Assembly (NCBI RefSeq): GCF_014196115.1
Contig: NZ_JACIDB010000001.1
Span: forward strand, 682,001 to 746,000
Source of the DNA: Sphingomonas aquatilis
GTDB lineage: Bacteria > Pseudomonadota > Alphaproteobacteria > Sphingomonadales > Sphingomonadaceae
Length of the DNA stretch: 64,000 bases
Direction of reading: 5' to 3'
Below, piece by piece: positions 9,018 through 17,966 of this stretch (position 1 is the first letter of the stretch; every line of letters begins with the position of its first letter). The translations under genes and the position numbers were made by a program. The notes below the pieces were generated by a model. The model made no database searches, was not told the origin of the DNA, and saw nothing but the letters and a program-made list of their open reading frames with translations.

Positions 9018-9695
9018 TCACACCCGCCGCCGCACCCTCCACGCCATCACCGCGACCAGCGCGGCCAATCCGAACCAGGTCAGCGCATACACCAGGTGGC
9101 TGTTGCGGAACCGCACCACGGTCAGCCCGCCGCGCGGCCACCCGCTCCTGGGTTCGCTCGCATCGATGAAATACGGCGCGACCCGACCCATTCCCCGGCG
9201 CGCTGCGATCGCGGCGATGTCACGCGAATACCAGCGGTCCGCCGCCGGGTCGTTCGTGCGCAGGAACGCGCCACCCGGTTCGCTCAGCCGCAACAGGCCA
9301 CGAACGGATTGCATGGCGGTGGAGGGGGCGATGCCGGTGCGCCGGTCGGCGGGGACGAAGCCGCGGTTGACCAACAGGGTGAAGCCGCGATCGGTATCGA
9401 AGGGCGTCATCACCCAGAAGCCGCCGCCCAGTTCCGTCACCGCCTGCACCAGCGTGTCGGCGCCGGTGCGATAATGCCCGCGCACGATGACGGGGCGGTA
9501 GACGTCGTCCTTGCCGATGGCGGGCCAGCGCTCGGGGCCGGGTGCAGGCACCGGCGGCTGCGCCAGCATCGTCTCGGTATGCGCGATCAGTGCCAGTTTC
9601 CACGTCCGGCGTTCGAGCTGCCAGACGCCCAGTCCGATCAGCGCGGCGATCACGAACAGCAACAGGCCGGTCGTGATCGCGCGCCCACGATTCAT
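9018..9695 (-). CDS. SURF1 family cytochrome oxidase assembly protein
   Basis: A 225-residue protein with a membrane helix at each end (residues 9-27 and near 200-218) and a soluble middle domain, the SURF1 (Shy1) layout. Family landmarks are GVWQLERRTWK near residue 22 and the block FWVMTPFDTDRGFTLLVNRGFVP. SURF1 proteins help insert heme into the catalytic subunit of heme-copper oxidases. It is the last gene of the cyo operon, 4 bases after cyoD, so it most likely serves the bo3 oxidase. Confidence 0.93.
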   Translation of the reverse strand: MNRGRAITTGLLLFVIAALIGLGVWQLERRTWKLALIAHTETMLAQPPVPAPGPERWPAIGKDDVYRPVIVRGHYRTGADTLVQAVTELGGGFWVMTPFDTDRGFTLLVNRGFVPADRRTGIAPSTAMQSVRGLLRLSEPGGAFLRTNDPAADRWYSRDIAAIAARRGMGRVAPYFIDASEPRSGWPRGGLTVVRFRNSHLVYALTWFGLAALVAVMAWRVRRRV

Positions 9696-9699
9696 GGGG

Positions 9700-10104
9700 C
9701 TACATCGCCCCCATGTCGCCGCCGCTCATGCCCGGCATCATGTTGGCGTTCATATGATACATGACCCACATCGAACCGGCGAGGCAGATCGCCACGATGA
9801 TGACGGTGAAGATCAGCGCCATCAGCGTCCACCCATTCTCCGACTTGGAGTTCATGTGGAGGAAGTAGATCATGTGGACGACGATCTGCACCAGCGCGAA
9901 CGCCATGCAGATGCCCGCCGTGATCCGCGCGTCGGCGATGACGCCGCTCATCACCAGCCCGAACGGAATGGCGGTGAGGATCACCGACAGGACGAAGCCG
10001 ATCACATAATCGCGGCGGGTGCCGTGCGCCTCGCCCGAGGAATGGCCGTGGTCATGGTCATGGCCGTGATCGTGCGCATGATTGTGTGCGTTGTGCGCGC
10101 TCAT
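9700..10104 (-). CDS. cyoD: Cytochrome bo3 quinol oxidase subunit IV
   Basis: A 134-residue protein with three membrane helices, the CyoD layout (RRDYVIGFVLSVILTAIPFG, then the helix containing VQIVVHMIYFLHM). The ATG overlaps the cyoC stop as ATGA (10101-10104). The first 28 residues form a His/Asp-rich tail with nine histidines within residues 4-21, which E. coli CyoD does not have. Subunit IV assists assembly of the oxidase and insertion of the copper centre; the His-rich tail could bind metal, but that is inference. Confidence 0.92.
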   Translation of the reverse strand: MSAHNAHNHAHDHGHDHDHGHSSGEAHGTRRDYVIGFVLSVILTAIPFGLVMSGVIADARITAGICMAFALVQIVVHMIYFLHMNSKSENGWTLMALIFTVIIVAICLAGSMWVMYHMNANMMPGMSGGDMGAM

Positions 10105-10730
10105 CGCAGCACTCCCAGCAGGTAGACGAAGGTGAAGACGCCGATCCAGATCACGTCGAGGAAGTGCCAGAACAGCGACAGACATTGCAGGCGGCGCTGG
10201 TTGGCGGGGATCAGGCCCTTGCGGCCGACCTGTACCATCAGCGTTACCAGCCAGATGATGCCGAAGGTGACGTGCAGGCCGTGCGTGCCGACGAGCGTGA
10301 AGAACGACGACAGGAACGCGCTGCGCTGCGGACCGGCGCCCTCGGCGATCAGGTTCGAAAATTCGTAGAGTTCGATGCCCAAGAAGGCGAGGCCGAACAA
10401 GCCGGTGATCGCCAGCCACCCTTGCGTGCCCTTCACGTTGCCGTCGTTCATCGACAGCATCGCAAAGCCATAGGTGATCGACGACAGCAGCAGCATCGAG
10501 GTGTTGAGCGCCACCAGCGGCAGCTCGAAAATCTCGTGCGGCTGCGGGCCGCCGGCATAGCTGCTGCCGAACACGCCATAGGCCGCGAACAGCATGGCGA
10601 AGATCAGGCAGTCGCTCATCAGGTACAGCCAGAAGCCCAGCATGGTGCTGCCGCCGGCGTCATGATGATGTTCGTCGGTCTCATAGAAGACCGGGGCCTG
10701 GGTGCCCGGGGGGATGGTCGCTTCGCTCAT
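10101..10730 (-). CDS. cyoC: Cytochrome bo3 quinol oxidase subunit III
   Basis: A 209-residue integral membrane protein with five predicted helices. The family is recognised from WLYLMSDCLIFAMLFAAYGVF, SSFFTLVGTHGLHVTFGIIW and a C-terminal FHFLDVIWIGVFTFVYL-like segment (here WHFLDVIW). Subunit III stabilises the oxidase core. It sits 6 bases after cyoB and overlaps cyoD, within an operon read from about 14.0 kb leftwards. Confidence 0.95.
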   Translation of the reverse strand: MSEATIPPGTQAPVFYETDEHHHDAGGSTMLGFWLYLMSDCLIFAMLFAAYGVFGSSYAGGPQPHEIFELPLVALNTSMLLLSSITYGFAMLSMNDGNVKGTQGWLAITGLFGLAFLGIELYEFSNLIAEGAGPQRSAFLSSFFTLVGTHGLHVTFGIIWLVTLMVQVGRKGLIPANQRRLQCLSLFWHFLDVIWIGVFTFVYLLGVLR

Positions 10731-10736
10731 GGCTCC

Positions 10737-12797
10737 TCAGGCCCCCAATGCCGGGGTTTGGGCCGGGGTTTGGCCCGGGGTTTGGGTCGGCTGCTGGGCC
10801 GCGCGGGCGGCGAGTTGCTGCGTGCGCAGATCCTCGCACGCCGTCACTTCCTCGGCGGGGATGTAATAATCGCGGTCGTAGTTGAAGGTGTGGCCGATGC
10901 TGACCGCCACGATCCCGACGAAGGACAGGATGGCGAGCCACCACATGTACCAGATCATCGCGAGGCCGAAGACCACCGCCAGGCCCGCCAGGATCACGCC
11001 CGTGCCGGTGTTGCGCGGCATGTGGATGTCGCGGAAGCCGGTGGTCGGGCGCACGGCGTTGTTCGCCTTCATGTCGTACCAGGCGTCGACATCGCGGACG
11101 ACGGGCGTGAACGCGAAGTTATAGGCCGGCGGCGGCGACGAGGTCGCCCACTCCAGGCTGCGGCCCTGCCACGGGTCGCCGGTCTCGTCGCGCAGGCTGT
11201 CGCGATTCTTGATGCTGACGAAGATCTGCATCAGGAACGCGCCGATCCCCACCGCGATCAGCAGCGCGCCGATTGCCGCGACGATGAACCAGATCTGCAA
11301 CGACGGATCCTCGAAGTGGCGCAGGCGTCGCGTCACACCCATCAGGCCAAGCACGTAGAGCGGCATGAACGCGACGTAGAAGCCGACGACCCAGAACCAG
11401 AAGCTGATCGTGCCCCAGAACTTGTCGAGCTTGAAGCCGAACGCCTTCGGGAACCAGAAGTTGATGCCGGCGAACATCCCGAACAGCACGCCGCCGATGA
11501 TCACGTTGTGGAAGTGCGCGATCAGGAACAGCGAATTGTGCAGCACGAAGTCGGCCGGCGGCACTGCGAGCAGCACGCCGGTCATGCCGCCGATCACGAA
11601 GGTGATCATGAACGCGACCGTCCACATCATCGGCAGTTCGAAGCGGATGCGCCCCTTGTACATGGTGAACAGCCAGTTGAAGATCTTCGCGCCCGTCGGG
11701 ATCGAGATGATCATCGTGGTGATGCCGAAGAACGAATTGACGCTCGCCCCCGACCCCATGGTGAAGAAGTGGTGCAGCCAGACGAGGTACGCCAGGATGG
11801 TGATGACCAGCAGCGCATAGACCATCGACGTATAGCCGAACAGCCGCTTGCCGCAGAAGGCGCTGGTGACTTCGCTGAACACGCCGAACGCCGGCAGGAT
11901 CAGGATGTACACCTCCGGGTGACCCCAGATCCAGATCATGTTCACGTACATCATGGGGTTGCCGCCCATGGTGTTGGTGAAGAAGTGCGTGCCGAGATAG
12001 CGATCGAGGCTGAGCAGCGCGAGCACCGCGGTCAGGATCGGGAAGGCGGCGACGATCAGCGTGTTGGTGGCGAGCGCCGACCAGGTGAAGATCGGCATCT
12101 TCATCAGCGTCATGCCCGGTGCGCGCATCTTGACGATGGTCGCGAGCAGGTTGACGCCGGATAGCAGGGTGCCGACGCCGGCGACCTGCAACCCCCAGAT
12201 GTAATAATCCACGCCGACATCGGGCGAATAATCGAGCCCCGACAAGGGTGCCATCGCCAGCCAGCCGGTGCGGGCGAATTCGCCGACGAACAGGCTGACC
12301 ATGACGATCGCCGCACCCGCGGCCGTCATCCAGAAGCTGAAGTTGTTGAGGAACGGGAACGACACGTCGCGCGCGCCGATCTGCAGCGGCACGACATAGT
12401 TCATCAGACCCGTGACGAAGGGCATCGCCACGAAGAAGATCATGATGACGCCGTGCGCGGTGAACACCTGGTCGTAATGGTGCGCGGGCAGGAAGCCTTC
12501 GTTGGCGCCGAACGCCATCGCCTGCTGGGCGCGCATCATCAGCGCGTCGGCAAAGCCGCGCAGCAGCATGATGATGCCGAGCACCATGTACATCACGCCG
12601 ATCTTCTTGTGATCGACGCTGGTGAACCATTCCTTCCAGAGGTAGCCCCACACCTTGAAGTAGGTGAGGGCGCCTAGCACCGCCGCGCCGCCGATCGCGA
12701 CCATGATGAAGGTCGCGACCAGGATCGGCTCGTGGATCGGGAAGCTGTCGAGCGTCAGGCGCCCGAAGATGGTCTTGAGAAAGCTATCGGACATCAT
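10737..12797 (-). CDS. cyoB: Cytochrome bo3 quinol oxidase subunit I (catalytic)
   Basis: A 686-residue heme-copper oxidase core subunit. The quinone-site residues of E. coli CyoB have matches in [15 protein letters not shown] (Arg and Asp) and [10 protein letters not shown] (His and Gln). The CuB and heme ligands are in [14 protein letters not shown] (with the cross-linked His-Tyr pair), LHHFFTMG and HFHNVIIGG. It reduces oxygen to water with quinol electrons and pumps protons. The tail is a Pro/Thr/Gln repeat ([16 protein letters not shown]). It follows cyoA by 7 bases. Confidence 0.97.
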   Translation of the reverse strand: MMSDSFLKTIFGRLTLDSFPIHEPILVATFIMVAIGGAAVLGALTYFKVWGYLWKEWFTSVDHKKIGVMYMVLGIIMLLRGFADALMMRAQQAMAFGANEGFLPAHHYDQVFTAHGVIMIFFVAMPFVTGLMNYVVPLQIGARDVSFPFLNNFSFWMTAAGAAIVMVSLFVGEFARTGWLAMAPLSGLDYSPDVGVDYYIWGLQVAGVGTLLSGVNLLATIVKMRAPGMTLMKMPIFTWSALATNTLIVAAFPILTAVLALLSLDRYLGTHFFTNTMGGNPMMYVNMIWIWGHPEVYILILPAFGVFSEVTSAFCGKRLFGYTSMVYALLVITILAYLVWLHHFFTMGSGASVNSFFGITTMIISIPTGAKIFNWLFTMYKGRIRFELPMMWTVAFMITFVIGGMTGVLLAVPPADFVLHNSLFLIAHFHNVIIGGVLFGMFAGINFWFPKAFGFKLDKFWGTISFWFWVVGFYVAFMPLYVLGLMGVTRRLRHFEDPSLQIWFIVAAIGALLIAVGIGAFLMQIFVSIKNRDSLRDETGDPWQGRSLEWATSSPPPAYNFAFTPVVRDVDAWYDMKANNAVRPTTGFRDIHMPRNTGTGVILAGLAVVFGLAMIWYMWWLAILSFVGIVAVSIGHTFNYDRDYYIPAEEVTACEDLRTQQLAARAAQQPTQTPGQTPAQTPALGA

Positions 12798-12804
12798 GTC
12801 GGTC

Positions 12805-13962
12805 CTACGAACGGGCCACGGCGGTAACGCCGGGAAGGGGCAGCGGATCGATCGCGGTCATGCTGCGGTTGGCTTCGCTGCCCGGCTGGCTGCTGCCGGG
12901 GGCTTGCTGGCGGGGGGCGTTGCGGTGCGGGCTGCTGCCCTTTTCCTCCGGCTCCTTCTGCAGCGCGCCCTTCGAGTCGCTGCCGCGCATGTGGCCGGTG
13001 TCGTTGACGGGAGGGGCATGGCCCATATCCATCCCACCGTCCTTCATCATCGTCGCCTGCATGCAGGTTTCACCGGGCTTGGTGCACATGCCGAGGATGC
13101 GATCGAACAGGCCGGGCGCGAAGCCGGCGTAGCGGATCGCGGGGACCTTTTCGCTCGGACGCTCCAGCTTCAGGTAGGTCGCATTGTCGAGCTTGCCCTG
13201 CGCGCTGCGCGTTTCCGACACCCACTTGGCGAAGCCGGCATCGTCGAAGCCATCGACGGTGAAGCGCATGTCGGAGAAGCCGGCGCCGCTATAGTTGGCT
13301 GAAATGCCTTCGAACCGGCCGGGCTTGTTCAGCACGGCGTGCAGCTGCGTCTCCATGCCCGGCATCGTGTAGATCATGCCGGCCATGGTGGGGACGTAGA
13401 AGGTGTTCATCACCGACGACGAGGTCATCCGGAACACGATTTGGCGGTTGACGGGCAGGACCAGCTCGTTGACGGTCGCGATGCCCTGTTCGGGATAGAT
13501 GAACAGCCACTTCCAGTCGAGCGAGACGACCTGGATTTCCAACGGCTTCGCGTTCTTCGCCACCGGCTGGCCGGGCGCAATGCGCGCGAGCGGGCGATAG
13601 GGGTCGAGACTGTGCGTGCTGATCCAGGTCAGCGCGCCCAGCGCGATGACGATCAGCAGCGGCGCCGACCAGATGATCAGCTCGAGCCCCGTCGAATGGT
13701 CCCAGTTCGGGCGATATTCGGCGTCTTCGTTCGTGTGGCGGTATTTCCACGCGAACAGGACGGTCAGCGCGATCACGGGCACGATGATCAGCAGCATCAG
13801 GCCGGTCGACCACAGGATCAGATGGGCCTGTTGCCGCGCGACATCGCCGGCCGGGTTCATCACCACCAGATCGCACCCACCCAGAAGGGCCGGCGCGAGG
13901 AGCGCGAGGGCGGCGGTGCGCATGCGCGCCGCGCGGAAGGACGGAAGGGTTCGCATCGTCAT
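12805..13962 (-). CDS. cyoA: Cytochrome bo3 quinol oxidase subunit II (lipoprotein)
   Basis: About 385 residues: a lipoprotein signal with lipobox LLGGC, two membrane helices (after residues 45 and 95) and a periplasmic cupredoxin domain. The cupredoxin lacks the CuA cysteine ligands, as expected in a quinol oxidase ([21 protein letters not shown] and [19 protein letters not shown] are typical CyoA). The C-terminal tail is long and rich in polar residues. A GTG/ATG further upstream at 14001 is in frame, but it would overlap a perfect palindrome at 13993-14011, so the ATG at 13962 is preferred. First gene of cyoABCD-SURF1. Confidence 0.92.
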   Translation of the reverse strand: MTMRTLPSFRAARMRTAALALLAPALLGGCDLVVMNPAGDVARQQAHLILWSTGLMLLIIVPVIALTVLFAWKYRHTNEDAEYRPNWDHSTGLELIIWSAPLLIVIALGALTWISTHSLDPYRPLARIAPGQPVAKNAKPLEIQVVSLDWKWLFIYPEQGIATVNELVLPVNRQIVFRMTSSSVMNTFYVPTMAGMIYTMPGMETQLHAVLNKPGRFEGISANYSGAGFSDMRFTVDGFDDAGFAKWVSETRSAQGKLDNATYLKLERPSEKVPAIRYAGFAPGLFDRILGMCTKPGETCMQATMMKDGGMDMGHAPPVNDTGHMRGSDSKGALQKEPEEKGSSPHRNAPRQQAPGSSQPGSEANRSMTAIDPLPLPGVTAVARS

Positions 13963-13992
13963 TCGCGCTAATCCCGTTCGCTGCACCGCAAA

Positions 13993-14011
13993 ATAGGACA
14001 TTTTGTCCTAT
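13993..14011. promoter_or_regulatory. Perfect palindrome between cyoA and the MFS gene, likely operator
   Basis: ATAGGACATTTTGTCCTAT: 8-base arms ATAGGACA and TGTCCTAT around TTT. It lies 31 bases upstream of the preferred cyoA start and 114 bases before the divergent MFS gene, where a repressor or activator of the oxidase operon would bind. The left decamer AAATAGGACA occurs again at 42431-42440, upstream of ctaA. The binding protein is unknown. Confidence 0.6.
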
Positions 14012-14055
14012 CCCGTCCCCGCCGTTCGCGCGCTAGAAGGTCGTGCGCGCGCTGC

Positions 14056-14101
14056 GTCCGAAAGGACACGACGTGCGTTGACGACCGGTGGCCGAAAGGC
14101 C
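14056..14101 (+). other. Two GAAA-tetraloop hairpins in the MFS-gene leader
   Basis: GTCC-GAAA-GGAC at 14056-14067 and GGCC-GAAA-GGCC at 14090-14101 form two short perfect stems with the same stable GNRA loop, upstream of the start at 14125. The pair could be a structured mRNA leader. No known riboswitch class is recognised. Confidence 0.4.
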
Positions 14102-14124
14102 GTGAGACGACAGGACTGCGATAC

Positions 14125-15453
14125 ATGTCAGTGGCTTCCGCCCATTCCGCACCGCTTGAACGCGATGCCCGTGCCGTCAACACGCGGGGCGACCATGAGG
14201 TCCGTCCGGGCGAGATCGCGATCGGCGTTATCATCGGCCGCACGTCCGAATTCTTCGACTTCTTCTGTTATGCCATCGCATCGGTCATCGTCTTTCCGGC
14301 GCTGGTGTTCCCCTATGTCGACCGGTTGACCGGCACGCTCTGGTCGTTCGCGCTCTTCCCGCTGGCGTTCATCGCACGGCCGATCGGCACGCAGATCTTC
14401 ATGTGGGTCGACCGCACGTACGGCCGCGGCACGAAGCTGACGATCGCCTTGTTCCTGCTCGGCACGTCGACCGTGTCGCTCGCCTTCCTGCCCGGTTATG
14501 AAGAAGTCGGCATCTGGTCGGCGATCCTGCTGTCGCTGTTCCGCATCGGCCAGGGCCTTGCGCTGGGCGGCGCGTGGGACGGCCTTGCCTCGCTGCTCGC
14601 GCTCAATGCGCCGGCCGAAAAGCGCGGCTGGTACGCGATGGTGCCGCAGCTCGGCGCGCCGCTCGGCCTGATCGTCGCCAGTGCGCTGTTCGCCTTCTTC
14701 CTGTCCAACATGGACATGGGTGATTTCCTGTCGTGGGGCTGGCGCTATCCGTTCTTCGTCGCCTTCGCGCTGAACGTCGTCGCGCTGTTCGCGCGGCTGC
14801 GCATCGTCGTGACGCCGGAATATACGCAGCTGTTCAAGACGCGCGAGCTGACCCCAAGCCGCGTGACCGCGACGGTGAAGGCGCAGTGGCGCAACATCAT
14901 CATCGGTGCCTTCGCACCGCTCGCCAGCTTCGCGCTGTTCCACATGGTGACGGTGTTCCCGCTGTCCTGGGTCGCGCTGTTCACCAAGGAAGACATCGCG
15001 CGCTTCCTGGGAATCGAGATCGTCGGCGCCTTCTTCGGGCTGGGCGCGGTCGTCATCTCGGGCCTGCTTGCCGACCGGATCGGGCGGCGTTCGGTGCTGG
15101 GCTATACCGCGGCGGCGATCGCGGTGTTCAGCGGCTTTGCCCCGCAGCTGCTGGGCGCGGGCAGCTCGGGTGAGCTTGCGTTCATGATCGGCGGCTTCAT
15201 CCTGCTCGGCCTCGCCTTCGGCCAGTCGTCGGGCGCAGTGACCAACAACTTCCCCAAGGGTGCGCGCTACACCGGCGCGGCGCTGACGTCGGACCTGGCG
15301 TGGCTGTTCGGTGCGGGGTTCGCGCCGCTCGCCGCGCTGGTGCTGGCCAGCGAGTTCGGGCTGATCGCCGCGGGTGGCTATCTGCTGTCGGGTGCGATCG
15401 GCACGCTGGTGGCGCTGGGCCTCAACAAGGAACTGGCACGCCGTCTCGACTGA
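14125..15453 (+). CDS. MFS transporter, metabolite:H+ symporter-like
   Basis: A 442-residue, 12-helix transporter of the major facilitator superfamily. It begins with a soluble tail of about 35 residues, then IGVIIGRTSEFFDFFCYAIAS, a variant of the G(R/N)xxE(W/F)(F/Y)D motif of the metabolite:H+ symporter branch (PcaK/ProP/ShiA-type). DRIGRR in the cytoplasmic loop after helix 8 is the family's basic motif. Substrate unknown; organic acids or sugars are possible. It is divergent from cyoA and ends in a terminator hairpin. Confidence 0.88.
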   Translation: MSVASAHSAPLERDARAVNTRGDHEVRPGEIAIGVIIGRTSEFFDFFCYAIASVIVFPALVFPYVDRLTGTLWSFALFPLAFIARPIGTQIFMWVDRTYGRGTKLTIALFLLGTSTVSLAFLPGYEEVGIWSAILLSLFRIGQGLALGGAWDGLASLLALNAPAEKRGWYAMVPQLGAPLGLIVASALFAFFLSNMDMGDFLSWGWRYPFFVAFALNVVALFARLRIVVTPEYTQLFKTRELTPSRVTATVKAQWRNIIIGAFAPLASFALFHMVTVFPLSWVALFTKEDIARFLGIEIVGAFFGLGAVVISGLLADRIGRRSVLGYTAAAIAVFSGFAPQLLGAGSSGELAFMIGGFILLGLAFGQSSGAVTNNFPKGARYTGAALTSDLAWLFGAGFAPLAALVLASEFGLIAAGGYLLSGAIGTLVALGLNKELARRLD

Positions 15454-15479
15454 TCGACGTCGCTTACAGGATATGCGAG

Positions 15480-15512
15480 CGCGCGTCGGCTTCTGGCCGG
15501 CGCGCGTTTTGC
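15480..15512 (+). terminator. Rho-independent terminator after the MFS gene
   Basis: A 10-base stem (CGCGCGTCGG and CCGGCGCGCG, one G-T pair) with a 7-base loop is followed by TTTT and a second T run, 27 bases after the stop. Confidence 0.82.
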
Positions 15513-15651
15513 ATTTTTGGGCAGGTGGTTAAAGCGGCCGTCGTCACAGCGAGGGCTTAACTTCCCGGTGGCGGCGCTTGGCAAAGGCCGGCGGGGCCCC
15601 AGCTTGCGCTGGGGCGACGATGTTTTTGCGAAAGCGTGAAATGCGGCGCCG
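15513..15651. other. Intergenic stretch with a small repeat remnant
   Basis: No gene is seen. A short perfect hairpin CCCCAGC-TTGC-GCTGGGG lies near 15597-15614, inside a GGGGCCCCAGC...GCTGGGGCGACG unit that looks like a remnant of a dispersed repeat. Confidence 0.45.
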
Positions 15652-16113
15652 TCAGTCGATCGCGCGGACCGACAGCACCTCGATCGCATCGTTGCGGCCG
15701 CCGAAGGGCAGTACGTCGCCGGGCTCGGCTCCCATGAGGGCGCGCGCGAGCGGTGACTGGAACGACAGCCGGTCGGCCTGCGGTTCCGATTCGTCATCGC
15801 CGACGATGCCGATCTCGCGCGTACGACCGCCCATCCGGATCGTTACGATCGTGCCAAAGCCGGCGCTCCCGTCCGCGGGTGCCGGCGTCTCGATCGCGGT
15901 CGTACGTCGCGTCTGCCAATAGCGCAAATCACGCCGGATCGCCTCAGCCTGTTCGGTATCGGCGTCGGCCAGTCTGGCTTCCAGGTCGGTTATCTGGCGC
16001 TCGATCAAGGCCTTGCCTGCTGCCGTCACCCAATTGGGGCCAGCTGGCAGGGGGCGTTCGAACTTGGGTTCCATATGCTCTTCGTCGCTCTCGCGGCGGA
16101 AGGCGACGCTCAT
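15652..16113 (-). CDS. GreA/GreB family transcription elongation factor
   Basis: A 153-residue protein with an N-terminal coiled-coil (LIERQITDLEARLADADTEQ) and a C-terminal FKBP-like half with the Gre signature (GTIVTIRMGG...REIGIVGDDESEP, then SPLARALMGAEPGDVL). Gre factors enter the RNA polymerase secondary channel and rescue backtracked complexes. Canonical tip acidic residues should be in the coiled-coil turn around DADTEQAE. It is shorter than GreA and has an N-terminal tail unlike it, so a housekeeping or a secondary Gre paralogue is possible. Confidence 0.85.
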   Translation of the reverse strand: MSVAFRRESDEEHMEPKFERPLPAGPNWVTAAGKALIERQITDLEARLADADTEQAEAIRRDLRYWQTRRTTAIETPAPADGSAGFGTIVTIRMGGRTREIGIVGDDESEPQADRLSFQSPLARALMGAEPGDVLPFGGRNDAIEVLSVRAID

Positions 16114-16184
16114 CTCATCCTCTCCATCTCTGTCCCACCATCGGACAGGCGGGGCTTAACCACCTTTGCCGCTGGTCCAAATCG

Positions 16185-16199
16185 TAAACGCGGCGTTAA
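16185..16199 (+). promoter_or_regulatory. CtrA-like motif upstream of the 55-residue protein gene
   Basis: TAAACGCGGCGTTAA matches the alphaproteobacterial CtrA pattern TTAA-N7-TTAA with one mismatch, and overlaps the perfect palindrome GGCGTTAACGCC at 16192-16203. It sits 10-25 bases before the start codon. Functional only if the organism's CtrA binds here. Confidence 0.3.
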
Positions 16200-16209
16200 C
16201 GCCTTTGCT

Positions 16210-16377
16210 ATGACCAGACGCCTCGTCCTCACCAACGAATCCGCCCGGCATCCTTTCCGTCGCGCGTTGCCGCCGCCGAAGGTGGTCGATCCCCGCAAGA
16301 GCGACGACAGCGACTGGAAGCTGTTCCTGCTCAGCTTCGCCGCCTTCTTCACCTGCTTCTATACGTTCCTGTTCTGA
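16210..16377 (+). CDS. Small single-pass membrane protein (hypothetical)
   Basis: A 55-residue protein: a basic, proline-rich front half (HPFRRALPPPKVVDPRKSDD) followed by one C-terminal membrane helix (WKLFLLSFAAFFTCFYTFLF). The layout is that of a tail-anchored peptide with its charged part in the cytoplasm. It is divergent from the Gre gene and convergent with the transporter gene. The ATG at 16210 is the only start that leaves the upstream palindrome free. I do not recognise a named family. Confidence 0.6.
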   Translation: MTRRLVLTNESARHPFRRALPPPKVVDPRKSDDSDWKLFLLSFAAFFTCFYTFLF

Positions 16378-16393
16378 ACGCCGCGCGCCTGCC

Positions 16394-17683
16394 TCAGTCG
16401 CAGGCGAGATGCAGCCTCTGCGCGATCCATGCGGAGACGAGGCACATGGCGGCGACCAGGAAGAGCATATCGACCGCCTGAACGCCCGCGACGTTGATCC
16501 CGATCGCGGCGATCGAACCCAGCGTCATCGCGCCCGAGTTGACGACGTTGTTCGCCGCCACGGTGCGCGCGGTCTGGTCCTTCTCCACGGTCGTCGTCAG
16601 GAAGGCGTAGAGCGGCACGACGAACATCCCGCCCGTGGTCGCAATGGCGAGCAGGGTGAGCATGATCGGGATGGCGCGCGGCTGGGCGACGAATTGCGCC
16701 CAGTCGTAGAAATGGCCGGGAGCCGCCGGCGTCCAGCCGCGGCACAGGAACGAGAATAGCACGACGAACGCGCCCATCGCGATCACCGATACCGGTGAAT
16801 AGCGCGCGCTGATCCGCCCCTTCAGCATCGTGTTGATGACCACGGAGCCGATCGCGACGCCGACCGAGAAGATCGCGATCGCGCCGCTCGCCACGCGCTC
16901 GTCGGCGGTCAGCACGTTCTTCACCAGCGGCGGGAAGATGATGATGAGCACCGACCCGATCGTCCAGAAGAAGCTGATCGCGCAAATCGCCAGGAACAGC
17001 CGCGGGATGTGCATCGTCGTGCGGATCAGGCGGAACGAGGCGGTGAAGGGGTTGTAGTTGAGCTTCAGTCGCGGCCCCTCGCGCGGCGCGGGCGGCACCG
17101 CGCGGGCGGTGATCCAGCCGATGCCGGCAATGACGAGGACGAGGATCGCCGCGCCCTCGATCGGCACCCAGCCCGCCATGATCGTACCCATCAGGATGGC
17201 GAGATACGTGCCCGCTTCGACGAGGCCGGTGCCGCCGAGGACGTCGTGCGCCTTCAGATGCTGCGGCAGGATGGCGTATTTGATCGGGCCGAAGAAGGTC
17301 GAATGGACGCCCAGGAACAGCACCGCGCCCAGCATCAGGCCGATGCCGACATGCGGATAGCCCGCGCGGGCCACCATCAGGCCGCCCGCGCCGAGCAGCA
17401 TGATGCCGATTTCCGCGGTCTTCACGATGCGGATGATGCGCGCCTTGTCGTGGCTGTCGGCGAGCTGACCTGCCAGCGCGGAGAGCAGGAAAAAGGGCAG
17501 GATCGCGATGCCGGTGGCGACCGCGTTGAAGATCGTTTCCACCTTCGGATCGTTGAAGATCGCATAGGTCGCGAACAGCACCATCGACGTCTTGAACAGA
17601 TTGTCGTTGAAGGCGCCCAGGAACTGCGTCGTGAAGAGGGGCAGGAAGCGGCGCTGCTTCAGCAACCCCAAAGCATTGATCAT
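16394..17683 (-). CDS. MFS transporter, LplT-like
   Basis: About 429 residues in 12 membrane helices, beginning MINALGLLKQRRFLPLFTTQFLGAFNDNLFK. The FLGAFNDNLFK motif is characteristic of LplT-type lysophospholipid flippases that re-acylate phospholipids with an acyltransferase/acyl-ACP synthetase. The acyltransferase half, often fused to LplT, is absent here. An in-frame GTG nine bases upstream (17692) has GAAGG close to it and is an alternative start. Reading further up into 17786-17881 is rejected because it crosses repeat A2. Confidence 0.82.
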   Translation of the reverse strand: MINALGLLKQRRFLPLFTTQFLGAFNDNLFKTSMVLFATYAIFNDPKVETIFNAVATGIAILPFFLLSALAGQLADSHDKARIIRIVKTAEIGIMLLGAGGLMVARAGYPHVGIGLMLGAVLFLGVHSTFFGPIKYAILPQHLKAHDVLGGTGLVEAGTYLAILMGTIMAGWVPIEGAAILVLVIAGIGWITARAVPPAPREGPRLKLNYNPFTASFRLIRTTMHIPRLFLAICAISFFWTIGSVLIIIFPPLVKNVLTADERVASGAIAIFSVGVAIGSVVINTMLKGRISARYSPVSVIAMGAFVVLFSFLCRGWTPAAPGHFYDWAQFVAQPRAIPIMLTLLAIATTGGMFVVPLYAFLTTTVEKDQTARTVAANNVVNSGAMTLGSIAAIGINVAGVQAVDMLFLVAAMCLVSAWIAQRLHLACD

Positions 17684-17785
17684 GCGGAACACGGCCTTCG
17701 ATCGTGGCAGGATTGCGGCGGGCATAGCCCAGTGGCGGCGCGACGCCAACCGGGGTTGGGTGGGCGGGTGCTTCCCCGCAAAGGT

Positions 17786-17881
17786 CGTCATTCCCGCGAA
17801 GGCGGGAATCCAGAACCTCTGACGCTGCGGCTCCATCGATATGGTAGCGCGTCTGGATTCCCGCCTGCGCGGGAATGACGG
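17786..17881. repeat. Palindromic repeat family A, copy 2
   Basis: Ends are inverted copies of about 29 bases with one mismatch (left CGTCATTCCCGCGAAGG..., right ...CGCGGGAATGACG), with a GGTAGCGCGTCTGGATT block in the right half that is also found in copies 3 and 4. It lies between the LplT-like gene and pgsA, in a divergent region. Confidence 0.85.
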
Positions 17882-17966
17882 TTGAGGAGCGCGCTCGCAC
17901 ATGTTTCGCAGCTCAATGCAAAACATCATTACTTCCCGGCCCGCAGCGGGTTAGGAGAGACCCACG

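Noticed and set aside
10086..12164. Long plus-strand frame opposite cyoB and cyoC
   Set aside because: Repeats of Asp/Arg/His with no motif; the cyo genes on the other strand are certain.
14001..14003. Upstream ATG for CyoA
   Set aside because: It would put the start codon inside the perfect palindrome; the ATG at 13962 leaves it free and still gives a lipoprotein signal.
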